DNA of 64,000 bases from an uncultured Eubacteriales bacterium (GTDB taxonomy: Bacteria; Bacillota; Clostridia; Oscillospirales; Butyricicoccaceae). Under the pieces are notes generated by a model. It saw only the letters and a program-made list of their open reading frames with translations. It ran no database searches and had not been told where the DNA came from. The first letter of the stretch is position 1; each line of letters opens with the position of its first letter. Position numbers and translations under genes: made by a program. Where the stretch lies: positions 127,922 to 191,921 of the forward strand of contig CAJTUM010000003.1 of the NCBI GenBank assembly GCA_910579575.1. The letters are read 5' to 3'. Positions 51,324 through 60,555 of this stretch are shown here, piece after piece.

Positions 51324-52268
51324 ATGGAGGAACAAAACCGCGCGCAGGAGATCGCCCTTTCTCCCCAGGATTTTGCCATTTGCGGCGAAGAGGCCGGCGG
51401 CGCGGACCTGCTGGCCCGCAAGCCCGTGACTTACTGGCAGGACGCCTGGCGGCGTTTTTTTGCAAACAAGCTGGCTGTTTGCGCCTTGGTTCTTTTGTGC
51501 GTCATCGCCCTGGCGACGATTTTCGCCCCTTTGCTCAGCGGGCAATCCCCCACCGCCCGAAACCTGCTGGAGCGCAAACAGTGGCCCAGCGCCCGACATC
51601 TCTTCGGCACAGACGAGCTGGGCCGAGACCTGTTTGTGCGGGTCTGGACCGGCGGGCGGGTGTCCATCGCCATCGGCATCGGCGGCGCGGCCATTGTGGC
51701 CGTGGTCGGCTGTCTCTATGGAGGGCTGGCCGCCTATTTTGGCGGCAAAGTGGATATGCTGATGATGCGCATTGTGGAAGTCCTCAGCTCCGTGCCCCAT
51801 CTGCTGGTGGTGATTATGATGTCCGTCGTGCTGGAGAGCAGCAGCATTCCCACCCTGCTTTTCGCCATGACGGTAACCGGCTGGTGCCCCATCGCCCGGC
51901 TGGTTCGCTCTCAAATGCTGCAAATCAGCCGGTCTGAATATGTGACGGCGGCCAAGATCATGGGGGTGTCCCCGCTGAAAATCGTCATGCGACACATGAT
52001 CCCCAACACCATCAGCGTCATTATTGTGGCCATTACCTTCCGCATCCCCGGGTTTATTTTCGGCGAGGCTTTTCTCAGCTATGTGGGCCTGGGGGTGCAG
52101 CCCCCCAACACCAGCTGGGGCGCTTTGGCTTCCGCCGCCCAGAATTCTCTGTTGTATCAGCCTTATATGATGTTTTTCCCCGCCCTGCTGATTGCTCTGA
52201 CCATGCTGTCCTTCACGCTGATGGGCGACGGCCTGCGGGACGCGCTGGACCCGAAACTCAGGAGGTGA
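51324..52268 (+). CDS. dppC: Peptide ABC transporter, permease DppC-like (second system)
   Basis: Membrane subunit of 314 residues. HLFGTDELGRDLFVRVWTGG (near 95) and SRSEYVTAAKIMGVSPLKI (EAA loop near 208) mark the family. AGGAGG lies directly upstream, and the gap to dppB is 16 bases. The C-terminal tail FTLMGDGLRDALDPKL is the standard OppC end. Confidence 0.92.
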   Translation: MEEQNRAQEIALSPQDFAICGEEAGGADLLARKPVTYWQDAWRRFFANKLAVCALVLLCVIALATIFAPLLSGQSPTARNLLERKQWPSARHLFGTDELGRDLFVRVWTGGRVSIAIGIGGAAIVAVVGCLYGGLAAYFGGKVDMLMMRIVEVLSSVPHLLVVIMMSVVLESSSIPTLLFAMTVTGWCPIARLVRSQMLQISRSEYVTAAKIMGVSPLKIVMRHMIPNTISVIIVAITFRIPGFIFGEAFLSYVGLGVQPPNTSWGALASAAQNSLLYQPYMMFFPALLIALTMLSFTLMGDGLRDALDPKLRR

Positions 52269-52272
52269 GCAA

Positions 52273-53310
52273 ATGGCATCCCAATCCCAGTCTTTGCTTC
52301 AAGTGCGGGATTTGAACGTCTCGTTTCAGACTTACGCCGGTCAAGTCAAGGCCGTGCGGGGCGTTTCCTTTGACGTAGGCGTCCAGGAGACGCTGGCCAT
52401 CGTGGGCGAAAGCGGCTGCGGCAAAACCGTGACTTCCAAAGCCGTCATGCGGCTGCTGGACCGAAGCGGCGGCAAAATCAAGGAGGGCTCCCAAATTCTC
52501 TTTCAGGGCCAGGACCTGCTGGCCCTGCGCAAAAAGGAGCTCAACCAGATCAGGGGCAACAAAATCAGCATGATTTTTCAGGATTCCATGACCTCTCTAA
52601 ACCCCACCATGACGGTGGGCAAGCAGATTATGGAGAATATCCTGACGCACAAAAAAATCCCCAAAGCCGAAGCGCGGCAATGGGCCAAGGAGCTGCTGGA
52701 GCTGGTGGAAATCCCTAACCCGGAGATGCGGCTCAAGCAATATCCCCACCAGCTTTCCGGCGGAATGAGGCAGCGGGTGATGATTGCCATCGCCCTGGCC
52801 TTGACCCCGGCCCTGCTGATTGCCGACGAGCCCACCACCGCTCTGGACGTGACCATTCAAGCCCAGCTGATGGACCTACTGGCCTCGCTGAAAGAGCGGT
52901 TCCATATGTCCGTTATTTTAGTGACGCACGACCTGGGCATCGTGGCAGATTTTGCCGATAAAGTCCAGGTGATGTACGCCGGCACGATTGTGGAGCGGGG
53001 CTCTGTGGAGGAAATCTTCGACAACCCCCGCCACCCCTATACTTGGGCGCTGCTCAGCTCTATCCCCGGTCGGGCCCAAGCCAGCAAAAGCAAGCTCTAT
53101 TCTCTCCAGGGCGCGCCTCCGGATTTGCTGCTGGATTTGCAGCAATGCCCCTTCGCCCCTCGATGCCGCTATTGTATGCCGGTCTGCAAAAAGGCGATTC
53201 CCAGCCAGACCCAGCTCAGCGAAAGCCACGCCGCCGCCTGCTGGCTGCTGCACCCCATGGCCCCCGCCGTCCAAGCCCCCGCTGGAATAGGAGGAACCGC
53301 ACATGCGTGA
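52273..53310 (+). CDS. dppD: Peptide ABC transporter, ATPase DppD-like (second system)
   Basis: ATP-binding subunit of 345 residues. Walker A GESGCGKTVTSKAV, signature LSGGMRQRVMIAIALA, Walker B LLIADEPTTALDVTIQ and the C-terminal Cys pattern CPFAPRCRYCMPVC are present. The start lies four bases after the permease stop, and AGGAGG overlaps the end of that gene. It overlaps the next ATPase gene by eight bases. Confidence 0.95.
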   Translation: MASQSQSLLQVRDLNVSFQTYAGQVKAVRGVSFDVGVQETLAIVGESGCGKTVTSKAVMRLLDRSGGKIKEGSQILFQGQDLLALRKKELNQIRGNKISMIFQDSMTSLNPTMTVGKQIMENILTHKKIPKAEARQWAKELLELVEIPNPEMRLKQYPHQLSGGMRQRVMIAIALALTPALLIADEPTTALDVTIQAQLMDLLASLKERFHMSVILVTHDLGIVADFADKVQVMYAGTIVERGSVEEIFDNPRHPYTWALLSSIPGRAQASKSKLYSLQGAPPDLLLDLQQCPFAPRCRYCMPVCKKAIPSQTQLSESHAAACWLLHPMAPAVQAPAGIGGTAHA

Positions 53311-54265
53311 AGCTCTGTTTGAAGTCAAAAACCTAAAGCGGTATTTCCCCGCCAAAAACGGTAAATCCGTCAAAGCGGTGGACGACGTGACCTTTGATAT
53401 TTTCAAGGGCGAAACCTTTAGCCTGGTGGGGGAATCGGGCTGTGGCAAAACCACCTGCGGCCGCACTCTGCTGGGGGTTTATCCCAAAACCGACGGTTCC
53501 ATCCTCTATGAAGGCCGAGAGCTGGGCAAACTGCCCAAGGCGGAGGCCAAGCGATTCAAGCGCCGGAACCAGATGATTTTCCAAGACCCCTACTCTTGCC
53601 TGGACCCCCGCATGACCATTGGCGCCATTATCCAGGAGGGGATGAACGTCCATTTCAAGCGCTCTTCGGAGGAGCGCAACCAACAAGTAACCCAGCTTTT
53701 ATACAAGGTGGGGCTGACGGCGGATTTTGCCTCCCGCTTTCCCCACGAGCTGTCCGGCGGCCAGCGGCAGCGCATTGGCATCGCCCGAGCCCTGGCCATG
53801 GAGCCGGATTTCATCGTCTGCGACGAGCCAATCGCCGCGCTGGACGTATCCATCCAGGCCCAGGTGGTCAACCTGATGATCGATTTGCAGCAGGAAATGG
53901 GGCTGACGTATCTGTTTATCTCCCATGACCTATCCATGGTGCGGCATATTTCGGACCGCGTGGGCGTCATGTATCTGGGCGCTCTGGCCGAGCTGGCAGA
54001 CGCTTCTTTGATTTACGAAAAACCTTTGCATCCTTATACCAAGGCGCTGTTTTCCGCCATTCCAGACGCCTCCCGCCGAGGCGGCTCCAAAAACCGAATG
54101 CGGCTGCAAGGAGAAATCCCCAGCCCTATGGACCCGCCGCCCGGCTGCAAATTTTCCCCTCGCTGCCCCTATGCCCAGGAGATTTGCCGCCAACAGACGC
54201 CCGCTCTGCGGGAGCTGGAGCCCCGGCATTTCGCGGCTTGCCATCTGGCGGAACAGTTGGCCTGA
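53303..54265 (+). CDS. dppF: Peptide ABC transporter, ATPase DppF-like (second system)
   Basis: Second ATPase, 320 residues. Walker A GESGCGKTTCGRT, signature ELSGGQRQRIGIARA, Walker B FIVCDEPIAALDVS and C-terminal CKFSPRCPYAQEIC are present. Its ATG overlaps the previous gene, with AGGAGG upstream. Only 53 bases without a terminator separate it from the creatininase-family gene, so transport and catabolism are one transcription unit. Confidence 0.95.
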   Translation: MREALFEVKNLKRYFPAKNGKSVKAVDDVTFDIFKGETFSLVGESGCGKTTCGRTLLGVYPKTDGSILYEGRELGKLPKAEAKRFKRRNQMIFQDPYSCLDPRMTIGAIIQEGMNVHFKRSSEERNQQVTQLLYKVGLTADFASRFPHELSGGQRQRIGIARALAMEPDFIVCDEPIAALDVSIQAQVVNLMIDLQQEMGLTYLFISHDLSMVRHISDRVGVMYLGALAELADASLIYEKPLHPYTKALFSAIPDASRRGGSKNRMRLQGEIPSPMDPPPGCKFSPRCPYAQEICRQQTPALRELEPRHFAACHLAEQLA

Positions 54266-54318
54266 TTCATAGCGCCATACCCTTTACATTTCTGATTTGG
54301 AAAGGAGATTATTTGATT

Positions 54319-55074
54319 ATGGGACATCTGATCAGCGAGCTGACTTATGAGCAATGCCAAAGTCTGATTCATGAAAACGCAGTGATTGTGCTGCCCATTG
54401 GCGGCGGCTCCAAAGAACACGGCGCGCATCTGCCCATGGGCACAGACTTTTTTGTCACCAATTATCTGGCCCGGCAGGTTACAGAGCGCTGCGACGTGCT
54501 GACCCTGCCCACCCTGCCTTACGCTTATTTCCCCGCCTTTGTGGAATGGAAGGGCTCCGTCAGCGTGGATTATCAACATTTCATCGATTATGTGGGGGAT
54601 ATCCTTCTGAGCTTCGCCCGCTTCGGGGTGAAAAAATTCCTCATTCTGGATGGCGGCGTTTCCACCCATATCCCCCTGAAGCTGCTGGCGCTGACCATGA
54701 ACAACAAGCACAATGTGAAGGTGGCGGTGTCAGACTGCGCCGGCCTGGGCCGGGAAACCGAACGACAGGTCTGCCAGCAGAAACGAGGCGGCCATGGCGA
54801 CGAAGGGGAAACCTCCTCCATGCTGCATATCCGCCCGGAGCTGGTGCGCATGGAAAAGGCGGTGGAGGAATACTCCGCCTCCTTCCCCGCTTCCATGGGC
54901 GACGGATTCCAGAAAATCTATTTCCCCAACCGGATGTGCACGCCCCATGGAATCAACGGCAACAGCACGCTGGCCACGGCGGAAAAAGGCGAGCGGATTT
55001 TGGCGGCTCAGACGGAAGACCTGGTCGCTTTTCTGAATGAATTTATCGCCTGGACCCCCGGCGACTTGACATAA
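54319..55074 (+). CDS. Creatininase-family amidohydrolase
   Basis: Protein of 251 residues of the creatinine amidohydrolase/formamide-hydrolase family, metal enzymes that open cyclic amides or cut small amides. The metal motif near residue 30 reads GGGSKEHGAHLPMGTD; His, His and Asp align with the usual HGPHLPxxTD ligands, but the usual Glu two before the first His is Lys, with Glu one residue later, a KEHG variant I also recall in other members. A further metal region is ILDGGVSTH near 118 (relatives have NGHGGN). EGETSSMLH near 170 is the usual third segment. The true substrate is unknown. AAAGGAG precedes the ATG at 54319. Confidence 0.85.
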   Translation: MGHLISELTYEQCQSLIHENAVIVLPIGGGSKEHGAHLPMGTDFFVTNYLARQVTERCDVLTLPTLPYAYFPAFVEWKGSVSVDYQHFIDYVGDILLSFARFGVKKFLILDGGVSTHIPLKLLALTMNNKHNVKVAVSDCAGLGRETERQVCQQKRGGHGDEGETSSMLHIRPELVRMEKAVEEYSASFPASMGDGFQKIYFPNRMCTPHGINGNSTLATAEKGERILAAQTEDLVAFLNEFIAWTPGDLT

Positions 55075-55129
55075 TCACCCGAGGCCGGGCGCCAAGCCCG
55101 GCTTCGCCAAGCAAGGAGGTTTTATCGCC

Positions 55130-56329
55130 ATGCGTCAATACGATCTGCTGACCCCCCTGTCCCACGGTCCCGCCCCAGAATTCATCTCTGGTCAAGGCGC
55201 CGCCCTGCGGGACGCCCAGGGAAACGAGTACCTGGATTTCAACGAAATTTGCGTGACTTTGGGGCAGGGAGACCGCTTTTTTACCGAGAAAATGAAACAG
55301 GCTCTGGAGGGGGTCACCTGCGGCAAATCCCATTTTTACCGGGATAAGCTGTACGATTGCCTGATGGAGACGACTCGGGGGGATTTTGCAGCCGTCCATC
55401 TGACGGCTTCCGGCTCAGAGGCCGCCGAATGGGCGGTGAAGCTGGCCCAAAAGACCAAGGGCCGCAGCGAGGTTTTGTCCTTCTGGAACAGCATCCATGG
55501 CCGCACTCATCTCAGCGCCTCCATGTCCGGTCTTTCCAAGCGGAAAACCGGCTATGGACCCTTGTCTCCGGGGACGGTTTTCGGCATTTATCCCGATTGC
55601 GGTCGCTGCCCCCTGGAGCATGAACCGGGCAGCTGTTCCTTTGCCTGCCTGCGGCTTCTGGACCGAAAAATTGCCATGGAATCCGCTCAGGATATCGCCG
55701 CCGTCATCGTGGAGCCCTATCAAGGCGCCGGGGTGATCTGCCCGCCGGCAGGCTGGCTGAAACAGCTGGAGCAATGGACCCGCCGGCAGGGAGCGCTGTT
55801 TATTGTGGATGAAATTCAGAGCGGCATGGGTCGTTCCGGCTGTCTGTATCAATACCAGCAACTGGGCCTCTGCCCTGACATGCTGCTGCTGGGCAAAAGC
55901 CTGGGCAACGGCCTGCATATCAGCGCTCTGCTGGTGAAGGAGCGGCCCGGCAAAGACTGCTTGCCCGCCCTCTCCGGCGGCGCAGGGGACAACCCTCTGG
56001 CCTGCGCCGCCGCCTGCGCGGTGATCGAGCGGCTGCAAGGGGGCCTGCTGGAGCAAATCCAGCAGACGGGCTTGCGCCTGCGCCGACAGCTGGAACAGCT
56101 GCAGGCCCAGCATCCCGCTGTAACGGAAATCCGAACCCAGGGCCTGGCCGCCGCCGTGGAATTCGTCTCGCCCCAGGTTTGTGCTCAGGCATCCCAAGCC
56201 CTGGCACAAGCCCGGATTTTGGCCGCTCCCTACGGCGACCGAGCGCTGACCCTCAAGCCCCCTTTCTCCGTCTCAGAGGAACAAATCGACCGCGTTGTCC
56301 GCATCATGGCCCAAGGGCTTTCATCCTAA
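55130..56329 (+). CDS. Class III PLP-dependent aminotransferase
   Basis: Omega-amino or diamino-acid type transaminase of 399 residues. The PLP phosphate segment is TASGSEAAEWAVKLA near 88-102, the ring-stacking region is SFWNSIHGRTHLS, the Asp is in FIVDEIQSGMGRSG near 225, and the Schiff-base Lys is in LLLGKSLGNGLHIS near 255. A Cys-rich insert YPDCGRCPLEHEPGSCSFAC recalls GABA aminotransferases. Candidate substrates are GABA-like, ornithine-like or taurine-like amines released by the amidohydrolase. A GCCGGGC/GCCCGGC hairpin lies between the two genes, and AAGGAGG precedes the ATG. Confidence 0.93.
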   Translation: MRQYDLLTPLSHGPAPEFISGQGAALRDAQGNEYLDFNEICVTLGQGDRFFTEKMKQALEGVTCGKSHFYRDKLYDCLMETTRGDFAAVHLTASGSEAAEWAVKLAQKTKGRSEVLSFWNSIHGRTHLSASMSGLSKRKTGYGPLSPGTVFGIYPDCGRCPLEHEPGSCSFACLRLLDRKIAMESAQDIAAVIVEPYQGAGVICPPAGWLKQLEQWTRRQGALFIVDEIQSGMGRSGCLYQYQQLGLCPDMLLLGKSLGNGLHISALLVKERPGKDCLPALSGGAGDNPLACAAACAVIERLQGGLLEQIQQTGLRLRRQLEQLQAQHPAVTEIRTQGLAAAVEFVSPQVCAQASQALAQARILAAPYGDRALTLKPPFSVSEEQIDRVVRIMAQGLSS

Positions 56330-56337
56330 TTCTTGAC

Positions 56338-56367
56338 TTGACAATCGCCCCTTTCGGCAGGTACGAT
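56338..56367 (+). promoter_or_regulatory. Promoter of the GntR gene
   Basis: TTGACA (56338-56343), 18-base spacer, TACGAT (56362-56367), directly after the aminotransferase stop. Confidence 0.45.
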
Positions 56368-56397
56368 TTTGACGATACTATTCCAGGAGGCGAGGTC

Positions 56398-57132
56398 ATG
56401 ATTGACAAAGATTCTTCCACCCCCATGTACGAGCAGATTGCGTCGCAGCTGAAACAGGAGATTTTGGAGCAGAAATTCGGGGCGGGCGGCAACATCGGCG
56501 CTCATACTCAGCTGGCTAAGCGCTTCGGCGTCAGCCTGATTACGGTGCGCAAGGCGGTGCAGCTGCTGGCCGACCAGGGTCTGCTGAACGTCGCCCAAGG
56601 CAAGGGCACTTTTGTCAAAAACACGGCGTTGCAGGACAATCTGACCCGGCTCACCGGCGCCAGCAACATCATCTGGGAAAGCCGCCTTTCCGCCCAAATC
56701 CAAGCGCCTATCTTTGAGATTATCGATACGCCCGCCTCCTTCGACTCGGATATCCGCCAAGGTCTGGGAGAAAAATGCCTGCACATTCAGCGGATTCACC
56801 TGGTGGAGGGCTCTCCCATCGCCTATGCCGAAATTTATATCCCCCAAAAATACGGCGAACAGCTGAGCAAGGCCGACGTGGAGCAATATACCATTTATCA
56901 GCTCTATGAAAACAAATGGAAGGTGCAGCTGGGCCGGGGCAAACAGACCATCCGGGCGGACCGGGCCTCCCCTATCGCCGCCAAGGCTCTGCAAATCCCC
57001 GAGGGCTGGCCGGTGCTGTCCATTCTGCGCCGGGCTTACAGCGCCTCCGGCCAGCTGGTGGAATATATGCTGATGAACTACGAATACACCAAATACTCTT
57101 TTGACGTGGAGCTGTCCCTCAGCTCCAAATAA
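56398..57132 (+). CDS. GntR-family regulator with UTRA domain
   Basis: HutC-type regulator of 244 residues. The N-terminal winged helix (PMYEQIASQLKQEILEQKF, AHTQLAKRFGVSLITVRKAVQLLADQG, GKGTFV) is followed by the ligand-binding UTRA domain (from about residue 85; IQRIHLVEGSPIAYAEIYIP near 145, RRAYSASGQLVEYMLM near 215). UTRA domains sense small metabolites, so this protein probably responds to the compound handled by the importer, amidohydrolase and aminotransferase before it. ATG 56398 follows CAGGAGG. It has its own likely promoter, as well as readthrough. Confidence 0.92.
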   Translation: MIDKDSSTPMYEQIASQLKQEILEQKFGAGGNIGAHTQLAKRFGVSLITVRKAVQLLADQGLLNVAQGKGTFVKNTALQDNLTRLTGASNIIWESRLSAQIQAPIFEIIDTPASFDSDIRQGLGEKCLHIQRIHLVEGSPIAYAEIYIPQKYGEQLSKADVEQYTIYQLYENKWKVQLGRGKQTIRADRASPIAAKALQIPEGWPVLSILRRAYSASGQLVEYMLMNYEYTKYSFDVELSLSSK

Positions 57133-57141
57133 TCGGGCGAC

Positions 57142-57176
57142 GCAAAGGGCCCCGCCGGCTTGGCGGGGCCCTTTGC
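57142..57176. terminator. Terminator-like hairpin behind the GntR gene
   Basis: GCAAAGGGCCCCGCC, loop GGCTT, GGCGGGGCCCTTTGC, perfect 15-pair stem without a long T-run on either side. It separates convergent genes. Confidence 0.75.
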
Positions 57177-57216
57177 CGCAGCATAGGCGGGCGCGCGTTT
57201 TCTTTGCGGCGCCTTG

Positions 57217-59301
57217 CTATTTCTCTGTGGGAGCAATGCTTTCCAGCGGGATCTGTCGGACGTCAAACGCGCCGTCTGGATAGAGCGTAATCAGCTCGCC
57301 GCCCCGCTGCTCCAGATCGTCCTCAATGCCGGGCATGGCCAGATAATCAATGCTCATGCCATAGGTCAGGCGGATTCCCTGGTATTCCAGCGACATATTG
57401 TTGTAATGGTCGTGGCCGCAGAAAACCGCCTTTGTGCTGCCCAGCTCTTTCATCACGTCAAAAAGCTTGCTGGGGTAATCCGAGCAGCACACCACGTCGA
57501 TCATCTTCTCGTTATTCTCGCCAAAGAAATAAGCGACCGAAGGGTCCCCCGCCTCATAGAGCTGGTAAGCCTCCCGGTATTGCTGAAGCGGAATATGGAA
57601 AAACGCCATGGAGGGAACGGTATGCCCCTCCTCTGCGCTGAGCCGCCGCACTTGATCGGCATACCATTCCACCTGATCGTCGTGAATATAATCGTAGGCG
57701 TTGACGCCTTCGCCGGTATAGGCGTTGGAATCGATGAGGAACAAGGCGGCGGTCAGCGAACCGTCGGCGCCGCGCAGCTCAATCAGCTGGTTGTTCCGCC
57801 CCGTAATCTCGGGCTGTATATAGGGATAGAGCAGATTGGCGGAGGTTTTGAAGGAAAGCGCCTGAAACGCCTCGTTTAGGTCGCTTTTGGAGAGCGAAGC
57901 CAGGCTTTCGGTGTCGTGGTTGCCATATGTAAAGGCCCAAGGAACGCCGGCATTGCGCATCAGGGCGGCGAATTGGTTTACCGGCGCAAAATTATTCAGC
58001 GAAAAAGACATCACGCCCAGCGGAAAACAAAGATCCCCAGTGACAATCACCAGATCCGGCTGCGAATAAGCAAGCTCCGCATAAACCGCCTTTAACGCCT
58101 TCAAATCCTTTTGGTAAGAGAACAAGCTGCCCCCCAGATGAATATCCGTCAGGTGCAGGATTTTAAAATCCTCGGAAGAGGCGGTAATGGTGTAAACGCC
58201 GGTTTGATCGTCATATTGGATTTCATGGCTCCGGCGCTCCGCTACCGGCACGGAGTTGATATAAGGCTGGGTATACCAGGTATCTCGCCGCAGAAAATGG
58301 AATCCAAAAAACAAAAACGCCCCGGAAAACAAAACGGCGCATCGCCTTTTGTTGAAAACGATATTCTGCTCCACAACCTGCCGGCGCAGGGTCAAGTTAT
58401 AAAGCCCCGTCAGCAACGCGGCAATCAGCGAAGCTGGGAAAAAGGCGGTCATAACATTCCAGCCCAAGCAGAACGGCAGACAGGCCGCTATCCAATAGAC
58501 CAGGGCCAGCGCAACCATGCCCCGCAGGTGTTTGCGGCTTTTTTCCCGGTAAGGGTCGCCAATCCGGCCGCTGGTCAGGCCCAGGCAAAGCCAGTTCTTC
58601 AGCAGCAGGAACAACGGAATTTCCGCTAAAAAAAGATTATGAAACATGGTTTCCGCCAGCTCCTGGGGCTTGGAGGGCCCAAATTGCCAAAAGGCCAAGG
58701 CGGATAGGACAAACAGAGCCAGCATACCGGCAGAAAGGGGGAGGCTGTTCAGCAGCCGCTTCTGGTAGCAATCCCGCATCTTCTGAAGATGGAAAAACGC
58801 CGGGGTATCATAGCGCCAATCCGTCGCCTGCCGTTCGGTTTTGCGGAAGCGGCTTAGCGCCAAAAGACCCAAACCAAAAAAAGCGGCCAGAAAGGCGGCT
58901 ACCGGCAGCGCGTAGGCAGGAGCCAGCAGCAGGTCGTAGACCAGCCACAACAGCTCCTCAAAGGCCAGCGTCCACAGCAGAGAAACGGCATAAATGCGCC
59001 GCCGCTGGCGGGTCAGCTGTTTTTTCACCAAAGGCAGGCTTTTCGCCTGATCCGTCTGCCGCCAGCTTTCCGCCTCTTTGGGGTCGTAACCGGCCAGCGC
59101 CGCCATATCCGAAAGCCGGGGATAACGCTGCACCACAGTCTCGAAGGCTGTTTCTTGGCTCAATTCCGGGGGCAGCCGATCCAACTCCCCCTCCAAGGCG
59201 GCTTGGATGGCCCGCTGGGCCTCCATGGTCTGGGCGGAAAAGGGGACGCCCTCGAAATAGAGGGATACCAGCCGCCGTATTCGTTCTTTTCTTTCGTTCA
59301 T
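57217..59301 (-). CDS. Multi-spanning membrane protein fused to a metallophosphoesterase
   Basis: Protein of 694 residues with an unusual layout. Residues 1-90 form a small helical domain (MNERKERIRRLVSLYFEG) resembling the DUF1700 or permease-prefix type; about 100-380 hold roughly six to eight membrane helices; and the C-terminal 300 residues are a calcineurin-type phosphoesterase with ILHLTDIHLGG (DxH), VTGDL, FTYGNHD (GNHD) and VFCGHDHYN (GHxH) all intact. The phosphoesterase is probably on one face of the membrane, tied to the sensor-like N terminus. Substrate unknown. ATG 59301 lies behind AGGAGG and overlaps the tmcAL stop as ATGA. Confidence 0.87.
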   Translation of the reverse strand: MNERKERIRRLVSLYFEGVPFSAQTMEAQRAIQAALEGELDRLPPELSQETAFETVVQRYPRLSDMAALAGYDPKEAESWRQTDQAKSLPLVKKQLTRQRRRIYAVSLLWTLAFEELLWLVYDLLLAPAYALPVAAFLAAFFGLGLLALSRFRKTERQATDWRYDTPAFFHLQKMRDCYQKRLLNSLPLSAGMLALFVLSALAFWQFGPSKPQELAETMFHNLFLAEIPLFLLLKNWLCLGLTSGRIGDPYREKSRKHLRGMVALALVYWIAACLPFCLGWNVMTAFFPASLIAALLTGLYNLTLRRQVVEQNIVFNKRRCAVLFSGAFLFFGFHFLRRDTWYTQPYINSVPVAERRSHEIQYDDQTGVYTITASSEDFKILHLTDIHLGGSLFSYQKDLKALKAVYAELAYSQPDLVIVTGDLCFPLGVMSFSLNNFAPVNQFAALMRNAGVPWAFTYGNHDTESLASLSKSDLNEAFQALSFKTSANLLYPYIQPEITGRNNQLIELRGADGSLTAALFLIDSNAYTGEGVNAYDYIHDDQVEWYADQVRRLSAEEGHTVPSMAFFHIPLQQYREAYQLYEAGDPSVAYFFGENNEKMIDVVCCSDYPSKLFDVMKELGSTKAVFCGHDHYNNMSLEYQGIRLTYGMSIDYLAMPGIEDDLEQRGGELITLYPDGAFDVRQIPLESIAPTEK

Positions 59302-60524
59302 CGCGTCTCCTCCTGGCTTGGCAGGTAAAAGGGCCGAGCCGTCCATTGGGCGTCGTGGGGGACGGCGGCAGAATCCGGAAAATAAAGGCTGTGCAGCCGG
59401 CTGCGCAGGGCTTCTCGCGCAAAGACCGCTTGCGCTTCCGGCCCCAGTTTTCGGCTATGGGCCGGCTTGGTAATCAGCGGCAGAGAGGCTGTTTTGCGGC
59501 ATTGGGACAGCACGGCCCGCCCCCGCTGCGAAAAGGCCAACAGATTCAAATAGGGCGGAAGCCCGGCGGATTCCTCGGCAGAGACGCCCAAATAGGCGCA
59601 CAAGACCATGCGGCGCAGACGGGAGTGGGCGTACCGTTTGGTTTTGGCTCGGTCGCAGACCTCCATAACGGTATGGCTCTGCTGGACGGCCTGATAAAGC
59701 CGGTTTTCCAGCCCTTCCGAAGCGCCGGGCAAGTCGGCCAGCTCCGCCGGGGACAAACGCCACAGCCGAGCCATGGCCCCTCGGTCCCCCCGGCTGGCCA
59801 GCGCCGGGGCCCGGCCGGCCGCCGCTTCCCGGGCCAAAACCCGCCGGCTCTCCGGCGGCAGCAGGGCCAGCGCCTCGTTTAATTTACCCTCCGCCAGCAG
59901 CGACCGAAGCTGCGAAGCGGAGCAAAACCCCTCTTCTTCCCCCTGTCGGTCGTGGTCCGGCCCTCGGCGGGCCAAAGCATGAGGCCGAATACCGCCGCCC
60001 AAGGTTTGCAGCGCCTTGCAATATTCCACTGCCAGAATGTTGTTGGGCTGGCGCAGCAAAGCCGCCTCCTGCTGAACCTGCTTGTAAAGGGCCCGTTCTC
60101 GAGCAGCGGCATAGGGAATCCCTTGGCGCAGCTCCAGCAGAGTAGCGGCGGCGGTTTCATGCTCCAGCAGCAGGGCGGCCAATCGCTGAAGCCGGTCAAC
60201 GTTCGGGCATTCCGCCCCAAAGGCCAGGTCCGTCGCGCAGCCCAAAGCGGCCAGCAAACCCACAGAGGCCCGAGCGAAGCCCTCCGCCGATTGAAGGGCC
60301 CAGGGAGAGGGCAGCTCGACGACCAAATCCGCCCCGCAGCGAACGGCGCTTTCCGCTCGGGCCCATTTGCTCATCACAGCCGGTTCCCCCCGCTGAACAT
60401 AATCGCCAGACATACAGCAGACAATAGCGGTATCCGACCCCAACAGCCGCCGGATTTGCCGAAACTGAAAAGCGTGGCCTCGGTGAAACGGGTTGTATTC
60501 TGCCACAACGCCGCAGATTTTCAT
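59298..60524 (-). CDS. tmcAL: tRNA(Met) cytidine acetate ligase
   Basis: Enzyme of the YlbM/TmcAL family that activates acetate with ATP and acetylates the wobble cytidine (ac4C34) of elongator tRNA-Met. The 408-residue protein starts MKICGVVAEYNPFHRGH, with the nucleotidyltransferase HxGH at 14-17, and continues GDYVQRGEPAVMSKWARAE near 58 and ADLVVELPSPWALQSAEGFA near 84. ATG 60524 follows AGGAG. The divergent neighbour is acetate kinase, so acetate-linked genes sit back to back. The membrane phosphoesterase is coupled downstream. Confidence 0.93.
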   Translation of the reverse strand: MKICGVVAEYNPFHRGHAFQFRQIRRLLGSDTAIVCCMSGDYVQRGEPAVMSKWARAESAVRCGADLVVELPSPWALQSAEGFARASVGLLAALGCATDLAFGAECPNVDRLQRLAALLLEHETAAATLLELRQGIPYAAARERALYKQVQQEAALLRQPNNILAVEYCKALQTLGGGIRPHALARRGPDHDRQGEEEGFCSASQLRSLLAEGKLNEALALLPPESRRVLAREAAAGRAPALASRGDRGAMARLWRLSPAELADLPGASEGLENRLYQAVQQSHTVMEVCDRAKTKRYAHSRLRRMVLCAYLGVSAEESAGLPPYLNLLAFSQRGRAVLSQCRKTASLPLITKPAHSRKLGPEAQAVFAREALRSRLHSLYFPDSAAVPHDAQWTARPFYLPSQEETR

Positions 60525-60555
60525 TGGCTTTTCTCCTATTTCTCTATTTTTGTGG

